A stretch of 64,000 nucleotides of DNA from Mycobacterium sp. E787 (GCF_001668725.1 NZ_LZKL01000095.1:124001-188000); one strand, 5' to 3'. Shown: positions 26,108 to 35,672, numbered from the stretch's first letter. Numbers and translations: made by a program. The notes: generated by a model not told the origin, from the letters alone.

Positions 26108-27700
26108 ATGACAAAACGCGCGGCGGCGGCCGCGGTGGTGCTGGGCCTCCTCGCGTTGACGGGATGCCGGTCCGCGCCACCGGCGTCCGGCCCGCCGCCC
26201 GTCCCGTCCGGCGCGCCGCCCAACGAGGTGTCGGGCGTCGAGATTCCCGCCGGCCGCATCGACGACGCCGTCGCCAAGGTCGACGGCCTGGTCGGCGACC
26301 TGATGAAGAGCACCGGCATCCCCGGGATGGCCGTGGCCATTGTTCACGGCGGGAAGACCCTGTACGCCAAGGGCTTCGGGGTCCGGGATGCGAGCAAGGG
26401 TGACGCGCCGGACAACAAGGTCGGCGCGGACACCGTCTTCCAGTTGGCGTCGGTGTCGAAGTCGGTCGGCGCGACGGTGGTGGCCCGCGAGGTCAGCGGC
26501 AACGTCGTCAGCTGGGACACGCCCGTGGTCTCGAAGCTGCCATGGTTCGCGCTGAGCGACCCGTACGTCACCGCCCACGCGACGATCGCCGACCTGTATT
26601 CGCATCGCTCCGGGTTGCCCGACCACGCCGGGGACAAGCTGGAGGATCTGGGCTACGACCGCCGGCAGGCGCTCGAGCGCCTGAAATATCTGCCGTTGGC
26701 ACCCTTTCGAAACAGCTACGCCTACACCAACTTCGGTGTGACGGCCGCCGCCGAGGCGGTGGCGGCCGCGGCGGGCAAGCCGTGGGAGGACCTCTGCGAC
26801 GAGGCGCTGTACCGCCCCCTGGGCATGGCGGCCACGAGTTCGCGCTTCGCCGACTTCGCGGCCAGGCAGGACCACGCCGTCAACCACGTCAAGGTCGGCG
26901 ACAAGTGGGAGCCGCGCTTCCAGCGCGATCCGGATCCCCAGTCGGCCGCGGGCGGCGTGAGCTCGTCGGTCAACGACATGGCACGCTGGCTGATCATGTT
27001 GCTGGGCAACGGAAGTTACCAGGGCCGGCGCATCGCCTCGCCGGAAGCGCTGCTCCCCGCCACCACCGCGCAGGTCGTCTCCGTGCCCGCCACCACACCC
27101 AGGGCGCGCTCCGGCTTTTACGGGTACGGCTTCAACGTGTCGGTGACCTCCTCGGGCCGCACGGAATACAGCCACTCCGGCGCCTTCTCGTTGGGTGCGG
27201 CGACGAACTTCGTGGTGATGCCGTCCGAGGACCTGGGCATCATCGCGCTCACCGACGCCGCGCCGATCGGCGTGCCCGAGACGCTGACCGCGGAGTTCAT
27301 GGATCTGGTCCAGTACGGCCAGATTCGGGAGAACTGGGCCGAGCAGTACAAGCAGGTGATGGGCTGGATGAACAACCCGGAAGGCTCGCTGGTGGGCAAA
27401 CGGCCGCCGGCCAACCCGGCGCCGGCCCGACCGCTGAGCGACTACGCCGGCGTCTACGCCAGTGACTACTGGGGCCCGGCCGTCGTGACCGAACGCGACG
27501 GCGCGCTGCAGCTGTCGCTGGGGCCGAAGAATCGGACGTTCGCGTTGACGCACTGGGACGGTGACACGTTCACCTTCCCCGTGACGGACGAAAACGCCCC
27601 ACCGGGAACGATTTCCAAAGCTACATTTTCTCGTGCGCCGGCGCCTACGCTGAACCTGGAGTACTTCGACTCGGACAAGCTGGGAACCTTCACCCGATGA
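26108..27700 (+). CDS. Lipoprotein of the beta-lactamase/serine-hydrolase family (Rv0907 ortholog)
   Basis: 530 residues. A lipoprotein signal ends in LTGC, with the lipid-anchored Cys at residue 20, so the enzyme sits outside the membrane. The class C-type catalytic motifs are Ser115-x-x-Lys118 (SVSK), Tyr206-Thr-Asn208 and HSG (YSHSGAF). Such proteins are often D-amino-acid peptidases or esterases rather than true beta-lactamases. A C-terminal ~100-residue lipocalin-like domain (DUF3471-type) follows. The stop overlaps the ctpE start as ATGA. Confidence 0.92.
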   Translation: MTKRAAAAAVVLGLLALTGCRSAPPASGPPPVPSGAPPNEVSGVEIPAGRIDDAVAKVDGLVGDLMKSTGIPGMAVAIVHGGKTLYAKGFGVRDASKGDAPDNKVGADTVFQLASVSKSVGATVVAREVSGNVVSWDTPVVSKLPWFALSDPYVTAHATIADLYSHRSGLPDHAGDKLEDLGYDRRQALERLKYLPLAPFRNSYAYTNFGVTAAAEAVAAAAGKPWEDLCDEALYRPLGMAATSSRFADFAARQDHAVNHVKVGDKWEPRFQRDPDPQSAAGGVSSSVNDMARWLIMLLGNGSYQGRRIASPEALLPATTAQVVSVPATTPRARSGFYGYGFNVSVTSSGRTEYSHSGAFSLGAATNFVVMPSEDLGIIALTDAAPIGVPETLTAEFMDLVQYGQIRENWAEQYKQVMGWMNNPEGSLVGKRPPANPAPARPLSDYAGVYASDYWGPAVVTERDGALQLSLGPKNRTFALTHWDGDTFTFPVTDENAPPGTISKATFSRAPAPTLNLEYFDSDKLGTFTR

Positions 27701-30087
27701 TCGCGGGCCTGACCGATGCCGAGGTGGCGCAGCGGGTAGCCGGGGGCCAGAGCAACGCCGTCCCGGAGCGCGCCACGCGCAGCGTGGCGGCGATCGTCCG
27801 GGCCAACGTCTTCACCCGGATCAACGCGATCCTGGGCGTGCTGCTGGTGATCGTGCTGGCGACGGGCTCGGTGATCAACGGCCTGTTCGGGCTGCTGATC
27901 GTCGCCAACAGCGTCATCGGCATGGTGCAGGAGATCCGCGCCAAGCGGACGCTGGACAAGCTCGCGATCGTCGGGCAGGCCAAACCGTTGGTGCGCAGGC
28001 AATCCGGCGCTCGAACGCTGCTGCCCGGTGAGGTCGTGCTCGACGACGTCATCGAGCTCGGTCCCGGCGATCAGGTCGTCGTCGACGGCGCGATCGTCGA
28101 GGGGGAGAACCTCGAGGTCGACGAGTCGCTGCTGACCGGCGAGGCGGATCCGCTCACCAAGGTCCCGGGCGATGCGGTGATGTCGGGCAGCTTCGTCGTC
28201 ACCGGCGTCGGGGCCTATCGGGCGACGAAGGTCGGCGCGGAGGCGTACGCGGCCCGGCTGGCCGAGGAGGCCAGGAAGTTCACCCTGGTGAAATCCGAAC
28301 TGCGCAATGGGATCAACCGCATTCTGCAGTTCGTCACCTATTTGCTGGTGCCGGCCGGTCTGCTGACGATCTACACCCAGTTCTTCACCACGCACGCGGG
28401 ATGGCGCCAGTCCGTGCTGCGGACCGTCGGCGCGCTGGTGCCCATGGTGCCCGAAGGACTCGTTCTGCTGACGTCGGTCGCGTTCGCGGTCGGGGTGATC
28501 CGGCTGGGCCAACGCCAATGCCTGGTGCAGGAATTGCCCGCCATCGAGGGCCTGGCCCGCGTCGACGTGGTCTGCGCGGACAAGACCGGCACCCTGACCG
28601 AAACCGGCATGCGGATTGCCGAGGTATCTGCGATCGGCGCGCGATCCGAGGCGATCGCCGACGCGCTGGCGGCGCTGGCGGCGGCCGACCCACGCCCCAA
28701 CGCGAGCATGCAGGCCGTCGCCGCCGCCTATGACCGCCCGCCGGGCTGGACGCCAACCGCCACAGCGCCTTTCAAGTCGGCCACCAAGTGGAGCGGGGTG
28801 TCGTTCGGCGATCACGGCAACTGGATCATCGGCGCGCCGGACGTGCTGCTGGATCCGGCGTCGCCGGAAGCCGAACGGGCAGAGCGGATCGGGGCCCGGG
28901 GGTTGCGGGTCCTGCTGCTGGGGTGCAGCGAGGTGGCTGTCGACGACCCGGCTGCGCCGGGTCGCGTCACGCCCGTCGCGCTGGTGGTGCTCGAGCAGAA
29001 GGTCCGCCCGGACGCCCGCGAGACGCTGGACTACTTTGCGGCCCAGGATGTTTCGGTCAAGGTGATCTCCGGTGACAACGCGGTGTCGGTCGGCGCCGTG
29101 GCGGCCGAGCTCGGGCTGCGTGGCGACACGATGGATGCCCGGGAATTGCCGGCCGATCCGGCCGAATTGGCCGACACGCTGGACAGCCACACCACGTTCG
29201 GCCGCGTGCGGCCCGACCAGAAGCGCGCGATCGTGCGCGCGCTGCGATCGCATGGCCACGCCGTCGCGATGACCGGCGACGGCGTCAACGACGTGCTGGC
29301 CCTCAAGGATGCCGACATCGGCGTCGCGATGGGCGCCGGCAGCCCGGCATCGCGCGCGGTGGCGCAGATCGTCTTGCTGGACAACAGGTTCGCCACACTG
29401 CCGTACGTGGTCGGCGAGGGCCGGCGGGTGATCGGCAACATCGAGCGAGTGGCCACCCTGTTTTTGACCAAGACCGTGTACTCGGTGCTGCTGGCGCTGC
29501 TGGTGGGCATCGAGTGCCTCTTCGCCCGGCCCCTGCACGTCGACCCGCTGCTGTACCCGTTCCAGCCGATCCACGTCACGATCGCGGCGTGGTTCACCAT
29601 CGGGATCCCGTCGTTCATCCTGTCGCTGGCGCCCAACAATGAACGCGCCTACCCGGGGTTCGTGCGCCGGGTGTTGAGCTCCGCCCTGCCGGCCGGGCTG
29701 GTCGTCGGCGCCGCCACGTTCGCCTCCTACCTGGTGGCCTACCACGGGCGCCACGCCACGTTCCAGCAGCAGGACCAGGCCTCGACCGCGGCGCTGATCA
29801 CTTTGCTGGTGAGCGCGCTGTGGGTGCTCGCGGTCGCGGCGCGTCCCTACCAGTGGTGGCGGGTGGCGCTGGTCGCCTCCTCGGCGCTGGCGTACGTGGT
29901 GATCTTCAGCACCCCGCTGGCGCAGCAGAAATTCCTGCTCGACCCGTCGAACCCGGTGGTGACGTCGACGGCGCTGGGGATCGGTGTGCTGGGCGCCGCT
30001 GCCATCGAGGCGATGTGGTGGACGCGGGCCAGGATGCTGGGCGTGCAGCCGCGGTTGTGGCGCGAGCCGGCGATGGCCGCCAAGTAA
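27697..30087 (+). CDS. ctpE: P-type cation-transporting ATPase CtpE
   Basis: 796 residues (797 in M. tuberculosis). Phosphorylated Asp295 lies in CADKTGTLTE; TGEADPL is the actuator motif and MTGDGVNDVLALKDADIG the hinge. About ten membrane helices are visible, with unusually long C-terminal ones. CtpE in mycobacteria imports calcium and supports cell-surface integrity. It overlaps the preceding lipoprotein gene by 4 bases and precedes a small gene pair. Confidence 0.95.
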   Translation: MIAGLTDAEVAQRVAGGQSNAVPERATRSVAAIVRANVFTRINAILGVLLVIVLATGSVINGLFGLLIVANSVIGMVQEIRAKRTLDKLAIVGQAKPLVRRQSGARTLLPGEVVLDDVIELGPGDQVVVDGAIVEGENLEVDESLLTGEADPLTKVPGDAVMSGSFVVTGVGAYRATKVGAEAYAARLAEEARKFTLVKSELRNGINRILQFVTYLLVPAGLLTIYTQFFTTHAGWRQSVLRTVGALVPMVPEGLVLLTSVAFAVGVIRLGQRQCLVQELPAIEGLARVDVVCADKTGTLTETGMRIAEVSAIGARSEAIADALAALAAADPRPNASMQAVAAAYDRPPGWTPTATAPFKSATKWSGVSFGDHGNWIIGAPDVLLDPASPEAERAERIGARGLRVLLLGCSEVAVDDPAAPGRVTPVALVVLEQKVRPDARETLDYFAAQDVSVKVISGDNAVSVGAVAAELGLRGDTMDARELPADPAELADTLDSHTTFGRVRPDQKRAIVRALRSHGHAVAMTGDGVNDVLALKDADIGVAMGAGSPASRAVAQIVLLDNRFATLPYVVGEGRRVIGNIERVATLFLTKTVYSVLLALLVGIECLFARPLHVDPLLYPFQPIHVTIAAWFTIGIPSFILSLAPNNERAYPGFVRRVLSSALPAGLVVGAATFASYLVAYHGRHATFQQQDQASTAALITLLVSALWVLAVAARPYQWWRVALVASSALAYVVIFSTPLAQQKFLLDPSNPVVTSTALGIGVLGAAAIEAMWWTRARMLGVQPRLWREPAMAAK

Positions 30088-30121
30088 AATTCCCGGCGGA
30101 TCCTCGGGGAAGGGGCACAAG

Positions 30122-30307
30122 ATGGGATTCCTGGACAAGGCGAAGGACCTGTTGTCGCAGAACGCGGACAAGGTCGAGATGGCGATCGACAAGGCCGGTG
30201 AGTTCGTCGACGACAAGACGCAGGGCAAGTACTCCGACACCATCCACAAGGTGGCCGACGAGGCCAAGAAGGCCGCCGACTCCGCTAACAACGAGCCGCA
30301 GAACTGA
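30122..30307 (+). CDS. MT0933-like antitoxin family small protein (Rv0909 ortholog)
   Basis: 61 residues, all charged amphipathic helix (MGFLDKAKDLLSQNADKVE...), with a tail ending NNEPQN. The family is annotated as an antitoxin because Rv0909 and Rv0910 were reported as a toxin-antitoxin pair in M. tuberculosis. It lacks a DNA-binding motif that I can see. It starts 34 bp after ctpE, preceded by GGGGAAGGGG, and is separated from the next gene by 3 bp. Confidence 0.88.
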   Translation: MGFLDKAKDLLSQNADKVEMAIDKAGEFVDDKTQGKYSDTIHKVADEAKKAADSANNEPQN

Positions 30308-30310
30308 ACT

Positions 30311-30784
30311 ATGGCGAAACTATCCGGATCCATCGACGTGCCGCTGCCTCCCGAGGTGGCCTGGAAGCACGCCTCCGACCTGTCCCGGTACAAGGACTGG
30401 CTGACCATCCATCGGGTGTGGCGCAGCATGCTGCCCGACGACATCGACAAGGGGACGGTCGTCGAGTCGATCGTCGAGGTCAAGGGCATGTACAACCGGA
30501 TCAAGTGGACGGTCGTGCGCTACAAGCCACCGGAAGGCATGACGCTCAACGGCGACGGCGTCGGTGGCGTCAAGGTCAAGCTGATGGCCAAAGTGCGGCC
30601 CACCGACGACGGCTCCATCGTCGGATTCGACGTGCACCTCGGCGGCCCGGCGCTGTTCGGGCCGATCGGGATGATCGTCGCCGCGGCGCTGCGCAGCGAC
30701 ATCAACCAGTCGCTGGAGAACTTCGTCAGGGTGTTCACGCGGCCCGACCCGGGCATGAACGGGCACGGCGGCGTTCGTCGTTGA
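30311..30784 (+). CDS. SRPBCC-fold protein, proposed toxin partner (Rv0910 ortholog)
   Basis: 157 residues; START/SRPBCC opening SGSIDVPLPPEVAWKHASDL, a central sheet and a long final helix (AAALRSDINQSLENFVRVF). Rv0910 has been called a toxin neutralised by Rv0909; the fold itself suggests hydrophobic-ligand binding, so the toxin role is uncertain. It is tightly linked to the upstream small gene. The last ~15 residues are longer than in M. tuberculosis (144 aa). Confidence 0.85.
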   Translation: MAKLSGSIDVPLPPEVAWKHASDLSRYKDWLTIHRVWRSMLPDDIDKGTVVESIVEVKGMYNRIKWTVVRYKPPEGMTLNGDGVGGVKVKLMAKVRPTDDGSIVGFDVHLGGPALFGPIGMIVAAALRSDINQSLENFVRVFTRPDPGMNGHGGVRR

Positions 30785-30805
30785 CCTGCCGCCGACCCGC
30801 CCCCA

Positions 30806-30826
30806 CGCGAGACATAATTCCTCGCG
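30806..30826 (+). terminator. Possible terminator of the Rv0909-Rv0910-like pair
   Basis: CGCGAG (30806-30811) and CTCGCG (30821-30826) make a perfect 6-bp stem with a 9-base loop, 22 bases after the stop codon at 30784. There is no T run. Confidence 0.35.
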
Positions 30827-30982
30827 AGCGGTCTCGGCGTTTCGTCGCAGGCGTTTATGTGTCGCGGTGGCCGGGTGCCCGCCGCTGACCCCTCGGCCGA
30901 TGAGTTTTCGCGTCGGCGCCAGTCGATATGTGCGAACCCCGCTGACGGGGCCAGGACACACGACACATGAGGAGAGGTCATC

Positions 30983-31765
30983 GTGCCCATCCGTGACGGC
31001 GCGCCGCTGGGCGCGCCCTGCTGGATCGATTTGACGACATCGGACATCGACCGCGCCCAGGACTTCTACGGCACGGTCTTCGGCTGGACGTTCGAATCCG
31101 CCGGGCCCGAGTACGGCGGATACGTCACCGCCGCCAGGGACGGCCACCAGGTCGCCGGCCTGATGGCCAACCGGCCCGAATTCGGCTCGCCGGACAACTG
31201 GGCCACCTACTTCCACACCGCCGACATCGACGCGACCATGTCCGCGGCGACCGGGGCGGGTGGCGCGGCGTGCATGGGACCGATGGAGATACCGGCCAAG
31301 GGCCACATGGGCCTGGTGACCGACCCGTCGGGCGCGCTCTTCGGGCTTTGGCAGCCGCTGGAGCACCGCGGCTTCGAGGTGATCGGCGAGGCCGGCTCCC
31401 CGGTGTGGCACCAGCTGACCACCCGTGACTTCGGCGCCGCCGTCGATTTCTACCGTGAGGTGTTCGGATGGCGCACCGAAAAAGTTTCCGATACCGACGA
31501 ATTCCGTTACATCACGGCCTGGTTCGGTGACCAGCAATTGCTCGGCGTGATGGACGGCGCGCGCTGCCTGCCGGACGGCGTCGGGTCGAACTGGACGATT
31601 TTCTTCGGCGCCGAGGATGTCGACAAGACGCTGCGGGTGATCGCCGACAACGGTGGCGCGGTGGTGCAGGCCGCCGAGGACACCCCCTACGGCCGGTTGG
31701 CCGCGGCGACCGACCCGACGGGCGTCATCTTCAACCTGTCATCGCTGGAGAGTGACGTCGGCTAA
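30983..31765 (+). CDS. Two-domain VOC/glyoxalase-like protein (Rv0911 ortholog)
   Basis: 260 residues from GTG. Two tandem VOC domains: residues ~8-122 (CWIDLTTSDIDRAQDFYGTV...DPSGALFGLWQP) and ~135-255 (WHQLTTRDFGAAVDFYREVF...DPTGVIFNLSSL). This arrangement matches the CFP30B/27-kDa-antigen-like family of actinobacteria. Reaction unknown. A ribosome site GAGGAGAGG lies just upstream. The preceding 198-bp gap probably holds its promoter. Confidence 0.88.
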   Translation: MPIRDGAPLGAPCWIDLTTSDIDRAQDFYGTVFGWTFESAGPEYGGYVTAARDGHQVAGLMANRPEFGSPDNWATYFHTADIDATMSAATGAGGAACMGPMEIPAKGHMGLVTDPSGALFGLWQPLEHRGFEVIGEAGSPVWHQLTTRDFGAAVDFYREVFGWRTEKVSDTDEFRYITAWFGDQQLLGVMDGARCLPDGVGSNWTIFFGAEDVDKTLRVIADNGGAVVQAAEDTPYGRLAAATDPTGVIFNLSSLESDVG

Positions 31766-31775
31766 TCTCGCAACC

Positions 31776-32210
31776 ATGACTCGCCGGCTGCGCCCTGGTT
31801 GGCTGGTGGCGTTTTTCGCCCTGCTCATTTCGGCCAGCACCTGGATGCCGTGGCTCACCACCGCGGTCAATGGCGGTGGCTGGGCCAACGCGATCGGCGG
31901 CACCCACGGCAACCTGGAACTGCCGAGGGGATTCGGGGCGGGGCAGCTGATCGTGTTGCTCGCATCGACCCTGTTGGTGGCCGGCGCCATGGTGGGCCGC
32001 GGCCTGTCCGTGAGGGCCGCTTCTGTTGCCGCGCTTGTCATTTCGCTGCTCATCGCGGCCCTCACGGTGTGGTATTACAAGCTCAACGTCAACCCGCCGG
32101 TGGCGGCCGAGTACGGGCTCTACGTCGGCGCCGTCGGCGCCGTCTGCGCGGTGGTGTGCTCGGCCGCCGCGGTGATCGCGGCGCTGGCGTCCGGCCGACA
32201 GGGCCGGTGA
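31776..32210 (+). CDS. Four-helix membrane protein (Rv0912 ortholog)
   Basis: 144 residues. Four hydrophobic helices at about 8-26, 56-74, 80-98 and 112-137, with a loop containing WMPWLTTAVNGGGWANAIGG after the first. It is 10 bp downstream of the VOC protein gene and likely co-transcribed. It is convergent with the next gene (4-bp gap). Function unknown. Confidence 0.85.
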   Translation: MTRRLRPGWLVAFFALLISASTWMPWLTTAVNGGGWANAIGGTHGNLELPRGFGAGQLIVLLASTLLVAGAMVGRGLSVRAASVAALVISLLIAALTVWYYKLNVNPPVAAEYGLYVGAVGAVCAVVCSAAAVIAALASGRQGR

Positions 32211-32214
32211 GGTC

Positions 32215-32703
32215 TCACGCCGAGGGAAACTCGTGCTTACCCGAGCCGGTGCTGTCCGCGGGCTCGTTGACGCCGAACACGAACGGCGCGAACACCACTT
32301 CGCGGCCATCGGGGTCGCGATAGGTGACCGCACCGGTCGCCTCCCAGTACGGATGCTGTTCGACGGGCGGCACTCCCGCGCCATGCAGGCGCGCGATCGC
32401 GGCTTGCTGAGCCTGCCGGTCGGGGAAATACAGACAGAGCTGTTCGTGGTCGTCCACCGCGACGGGGTCGACCGACTCGACGACCTCCAGCGTCAGGTTC
32501 CAGCTGGGCAGGCCGAAGATGGCGCCGTTGCTGCCGAAGCTGGCCTCGAACGTCTCGTACAGCGGCAGGCCCACCAGCTCACGGTAAAACCGCACCGTCT
32601 CTTCGAAATTCGAGGAGCGGCGGGCAAAGCGAATGGCGCCGAGCGGCGCCAAATGCGGGGGCCAGTGCGTTGCGCGATGGTTGGATTCGGGATACATCGT
32701 CAC
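32215..32703 (-). CDS. VOC-fold protein downstream of the carotenoid oxygenase
   Basis: 162 residues; a single VOC domain pattern (AIRFARRSSNFEETVRFYRE...TYRDPDGREVVFAPF). Its GTG start overlaps the stop of the carotenoid oxygenase (GTGA), so the two are translationally coupled; ATG 32697 is the alternative. It may act on a product of the oxygenase (inference). I do not recall it from the M. tuberculosis locus. Confidence 0.82.
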   Translation of the reverse strand: MTMYPESNHRATHWPPHLAPLGAIRFARRSSNFEETVRFYRELVGLPLYETFEASFGSNGAIFGLPSWNLTLEVVESVDPVAVDDHEQLCLYFPDRQAQQAAIARLHGAGVPPVEQHPYWEATGAVTYRDPDGREVVFAPFVFGVNEPADSTGSGKHEFPSA

Positions 32704-34214
32704 AGCCCCAGCCCGCTTGCCGCCGACTCCGCGGTATGCCAGCGCCGCAGCTGATCACCCGGCGCCCAGGTCGAATGTGTGCCGCTGGAAATGCGTTCCG
32801 GCAGTTGAAGTTTGCACACCGGGCCGTCGGCGATGCGGGCGGCGTCGAAAATGAGGCAGTACGAGGCGTCGGCGTTCATGTCGGTGGTCAGGGTGACAAG
32901 GTAGCCGTCGTCCTCGCCGGTCGCGCCGAGGCGCGGCGCCATCGCGGTTTCGCTGCCGTAGACACCGTCGCCGAAGGCGATGCGTTCCTCGCCGCCGGTG
33001 ACCACGTCGTGCCGGACCAAGCCGTCGAACAGGAACCAGCCCGGCTTGCCCGTGGCGGCGTAGGTGTACCGGTAGGCCCGCGCGGCGTAGTCGGGATTGA
33101 TGGTGCCGAACTCGGTGATGGACTCCGACAGCCGCTCCTCGGTCACCGCGCCGGTGACCAGGTTGAGGCGCCACCGGTGCAGCCGGGCCTGCAGGCGATC
33201 CAGCGCCAGGAACCGAAAGAGCTTCTCCCACTTGGTTCCCCCGGTGTCGAGCGGCTGCGGGTCGCCCTCGAAGAAGCCGTCGAGCACGATCTCGTCGCCC
33301 TCCTCGTAGGCGTTGACGAAGTGCAGCACGAACGTCGGGTCGGCCTCGAACCAGCGGATGTCGCCGGTGCCGCCCCGCCGCGGCAGCACGGCGAAGCGCG
33401 ACGGAATGTCGGGATAGAAGCGCGGCAGGTGCACGTCGTGCTCGAGCAGCAGCGGATCCCAGAACAACGGGAAATCGTTGAGGATCACGTAGTTTTCGGT
33501 GAACGCCATGTCGTGGGGCAGCCGCGGCCCGGGCAGCGGGACGTCGACGTAGTGGACCAGCTCGTCGCTGTCGTCGACCACGCCGTAGCGCATGAAGGGC
33601 TCTTGCTTGCTGTAGTTGAAGAACAGCAGCTCGCCGGTTTTGGCGTCCACCTTGGGATGCGCCGACACGCCCCAGTCGGTGGGGAAGCGCCCATTCCAGG
33701 TCTCCTTGCCGAGCGTGTCGGCCGAGTACGGGTCGAGCCGGTACAGGTCGCCGCACTGGTAGAAGCTGGTCAGCGCGATGCCGCGGTGGACGATCACGTC
33801 GGTGCTCGACGCGTCCTTCATCCGCGTCCGCGCGCCCCAGCCGTCCTCCCGTCGGGCCAGTTGCACCGCTTCGGCCAGGCCCGGCCACAGCGGTTCGCCG
33901 GCCTCGTTCTCCGCCAGGAATCCCTCGGTGCGCACAAACCGGTTGCGGTAGAACGCCTTTCCGTCGCGGAAGCCGACCACGTGCAGCATGCCGTCGCCGT
34001 CGAAGGGGTGATACGTCTTCAGCGCCGGGTGCAACGGGTTCTCGGTGTTGCGCAGGTAGACGCCGTCCAGGTCGCGGGGGATTTCACCGTCCACCGCGGT
34101 GAGGTCTTCGGCGTCCCACTCGGTGGTCTGGGGCCGCCACGGTCCCGTCCGGTAGGGGTGGTCGTCGTCTTCGGGCAGGGTCGACAGGAACTTGCCGACG
34201 ATCTCGACATCCAT
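32700..34214 (-). CDS. Carotenoid cleavage oxygenase family protein (Rv0913c ortholog)
   Basis: 504 residues from ATG 34214, with GTG 34220 as an alternative. This is an RPE65/CCO beta-propeller enzyme. The four iron-binding histidines are recognisable in SAHPKVD, LPHDMAF, VLHFVNAYEE and SGTHSTW near the C-terminus. It would cleave a double bond of a carotenoid, stilbene or lignin-like substrate with O2. It starts 2 bases after the thiolase stop (TGACCATGG), forming a thiolase, oxygenase, VOC operon. Confidence 0.93.
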   Translation of the reverse strand: MDVEIVGKFLSTLPEDDDHPYRTGPWRPQTTEWDAEDLTAVDGEIPRDLDGVYLRNTENPLHPALKTYHPFDGDGMLHVVGFRDGKAFYRNRFVRTEGFLAENEAGEPLWPGLAEAVQLARREDGWGARTRMKDASSTDVIVHRGIALTSFYQCGDLYRLDPYSADTLGKETWNGRFPTDWGVSAHPKVDAKTGELLFFNYSKQEPFMRYGVVDDSDELVHYVDVPLPGPRLPHDMAFTENYVILNDFPLFWDPLLLEHDVHLPRFYPDIPSRFAVLPRRGGTGDIRWFEADPTFVLHFVNAYEEGDEIVLDGFFEGDPQPLDTGGTKWEKLFRFLALDRLQARLHRWRLNLVTGAVTEERLSESITEFGTINPDYAARAYRYTYAATGKPGWFLFDGLVRHDVVTGGEERIAFGDGVYGSETAMAPRLGATGEDDGYLVTLTTDMNADASYCLIFDAARIADGPVCKLQLPERISSGTHSTWAPGDQLRRWHTAESAASGLGL

Positions 34215-34216
34215 GG

Positions 34217-35443
34217 TCACCAACCTTCGGTTGCGCTCACGACGAAGCTGACGGTGGTGGCGGTGCTGCCGCCGAAGTTCAGGGTGCCGAAAACCTTCGC
34301 GTCCTCGACCTGGTAGTCGCCGGCCGCGCCGCTGACCTGCTTGGCCGCGTCGAGCAGCATCCGCACCCCCGACGCCCCGACGGGGTGGCCGCCGCCGATC
34401 AGTCCGCCGCTGGGATTGATCGGCAGCCGGCCGCCGATCTCGAGCTCGCCGTTTTCGATGGCCTTCCACGACTCGCCCGGGCCGGTCAACCCGATGTGGT
34501 CGATCGCCAGGTACTCGCTGGGCGTGAAGCAGTCGTGCACCTCGAACCCGTCGACGCCGTCGAGGGTCAACCGCGCGCGGCGCAACGCGTCGAGGACGGC
34601 GGCGCGCACGTGGGGCAGCACATACGCATCGTCCGCAGCCCGATCCAGTTTCTGCCGCAGACCCAGGCCGACGGTGCGGTGCCCCCAGCCGTCGATGCGG
34701 CCGATCGGGCGCGCCGCCGGGTGGTCGCGCAGGTACGCGTCGCTCACCAACACCACTCCGGCGCCGCCGTCGGTCATCTGGCTGCAGTCGAACCGGCGCA
34801 GCCTGCCCTCGGTCACCGGATTGGTCGCGTCGTCGTCGGTGATCGGGTCGGGCACCGTCCACGCGCGCGTCTGGGCGTTGGGGTTGCGCCGCGCGTTGGC
34901 GAAGTTGAGCTGCGCGATGGCCCGCAGGTGCGCGTCGTCCAGGCCGTAGCGCCGGTCGTACTCGTCGGCGATCTGGGCGAACATCGACGGCCACAGGTAG
35001 CGGGCGCCGTCGCCCTCGTGTCCGGTCCACGCCGCGGCGCCGAGGTGTTGGGCGGCGGTGTCGCCGGGCACCGTTTTCTCCAGTTCGATCCCCACCACCA
35101 GCGCGGTGTCGTAGGCGCCCGACCGCAGATCGGCCATGGCCGACAGCGCCGCCACGCTGCCCGACGCGCAGGCGGCCTCGTGCCGCGACGCCGGGGTGTC
35201 CCAGAGTTGGTCGCAGACGGTGGCCGGCATCGCCCCGAGGTGGCCCTGGCTTGCGAACATCTCGCCGAAGGCGTTGCCGACGTGGACGACGCCGATATCC
35301 GTGGCGTCTATCTTCGCGGCGGAGAGCGTGCCGTCGACGATCTCGGCGGTCAACGACGCGAAGTCTCCGCCTTCCCTGGTGAGGTTGCGGGCGAAATCGC
35401 TTTGGCAGCCGCCCAGTATCCACACGCCCGTCGAGCCGTCCAT
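34217..35443 (-). CDS. Thiolase-superfamily protein / lipid-transfer acetyltransferase-like (Rv0914c ortholog)
   Basis: 408 residues. The nucleophilic Cys is in EAACASGSVAAL (about residue 92); the second motif HDCFTPSEYLAIDHIG and the C-terminal GGGHPVGASG supply the histidines. The usual second Cys of degradative thiolases is not evident, so it belongs to the SCP2-like/thiolase-like group whose role may be in lipid or sterol metabolism. It is the first gene of the operon with the carotenoid oxygenase and the VOC protein. Confidence 0.9.
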   Translation of the reverse strand: MDGSTGVWILGGCQSDFARNLTREGGDFASLTAEIVDGTLSAAKIDATDIGVVHVGNAFGEMFASQGHLGAMPATVCDQLWDTPASRHEAACASGSVAALSAMADLRSGAYDTALVVGIELEKTVPGDTAAQHLGAAAWTGHEGDGARYLWPSMFAQIADEYDRRYGLDDAHLRAIAQLNFANARRNPNAQTRAWTVPDPITDDDATNPVTEGRLRRFDCSQMTDGGAGVVLVSDAYLRDHPAARPIGRIDGWGHRTVGLGLRQKLDRAADDAYVLPHVRAAVLDALRRARLTLDGVDGFEVHDCFTPSEYLAIDHIGLTGPGESWKAIENGELEIGGRLPINPSGGLIGGGHPVGASGVRMLLDAAKQVSGAAGDYQVEDAKVFGTLNFGGSTATTVSFVVSATEGW

Positions 35444-35484
35444 ACGCGGAACGCTACTCCGCCGGCCCCCTGAACGAGGGCGGC

Positions 35485-35513
35485 CCCGTCGGCTCTCGGG
35501 CTGAACCGACGGG
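35485..35513. terminator. Perfect 8-bp hairpin between MFS and thiolase genes
   Basis: CCCGTCGG (35485-35492) pairs with CCGACGGG (35506-35513) around 13 bases. It lies in the 229-bp gap 35444-35672, which otherwise holds nothing I recognise, and could stop transcription from the MFS gene or be an operator upstream of the thiolase. Confidence 0.4.
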
Positions 35514-35672
35514 ACCTAGACGGGCGCGAAGGCCGGCCGACGCGCACGCCTCTTTTGCATCATTACCGCGCGGCGGGGTTGACAAACATTGGGAATCAAC
35601 GCGGCCGCCGACCCGAGAATGCGTGCTGATCTCGGTGGATTCGGCTTTGCGCTGTTCAGGGCGCCGCCAGCG

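Noticed and set aside
27466..30504. 1012-codon open frame antisense to ctpE
   Set aside because: It is the mirror of a high-GC gene. Its translation is rich in H, R, Q and D with no domain, while the plus strand encodes a complete P-type ATPase.
32700..35423. 907-codon frame read as one protein across the oxygenase and thiolase
   Set aside because: The N-terminal ~400 residues are a shadow of the thiolase frame. The oxygenase starts properly at ATG 34214.
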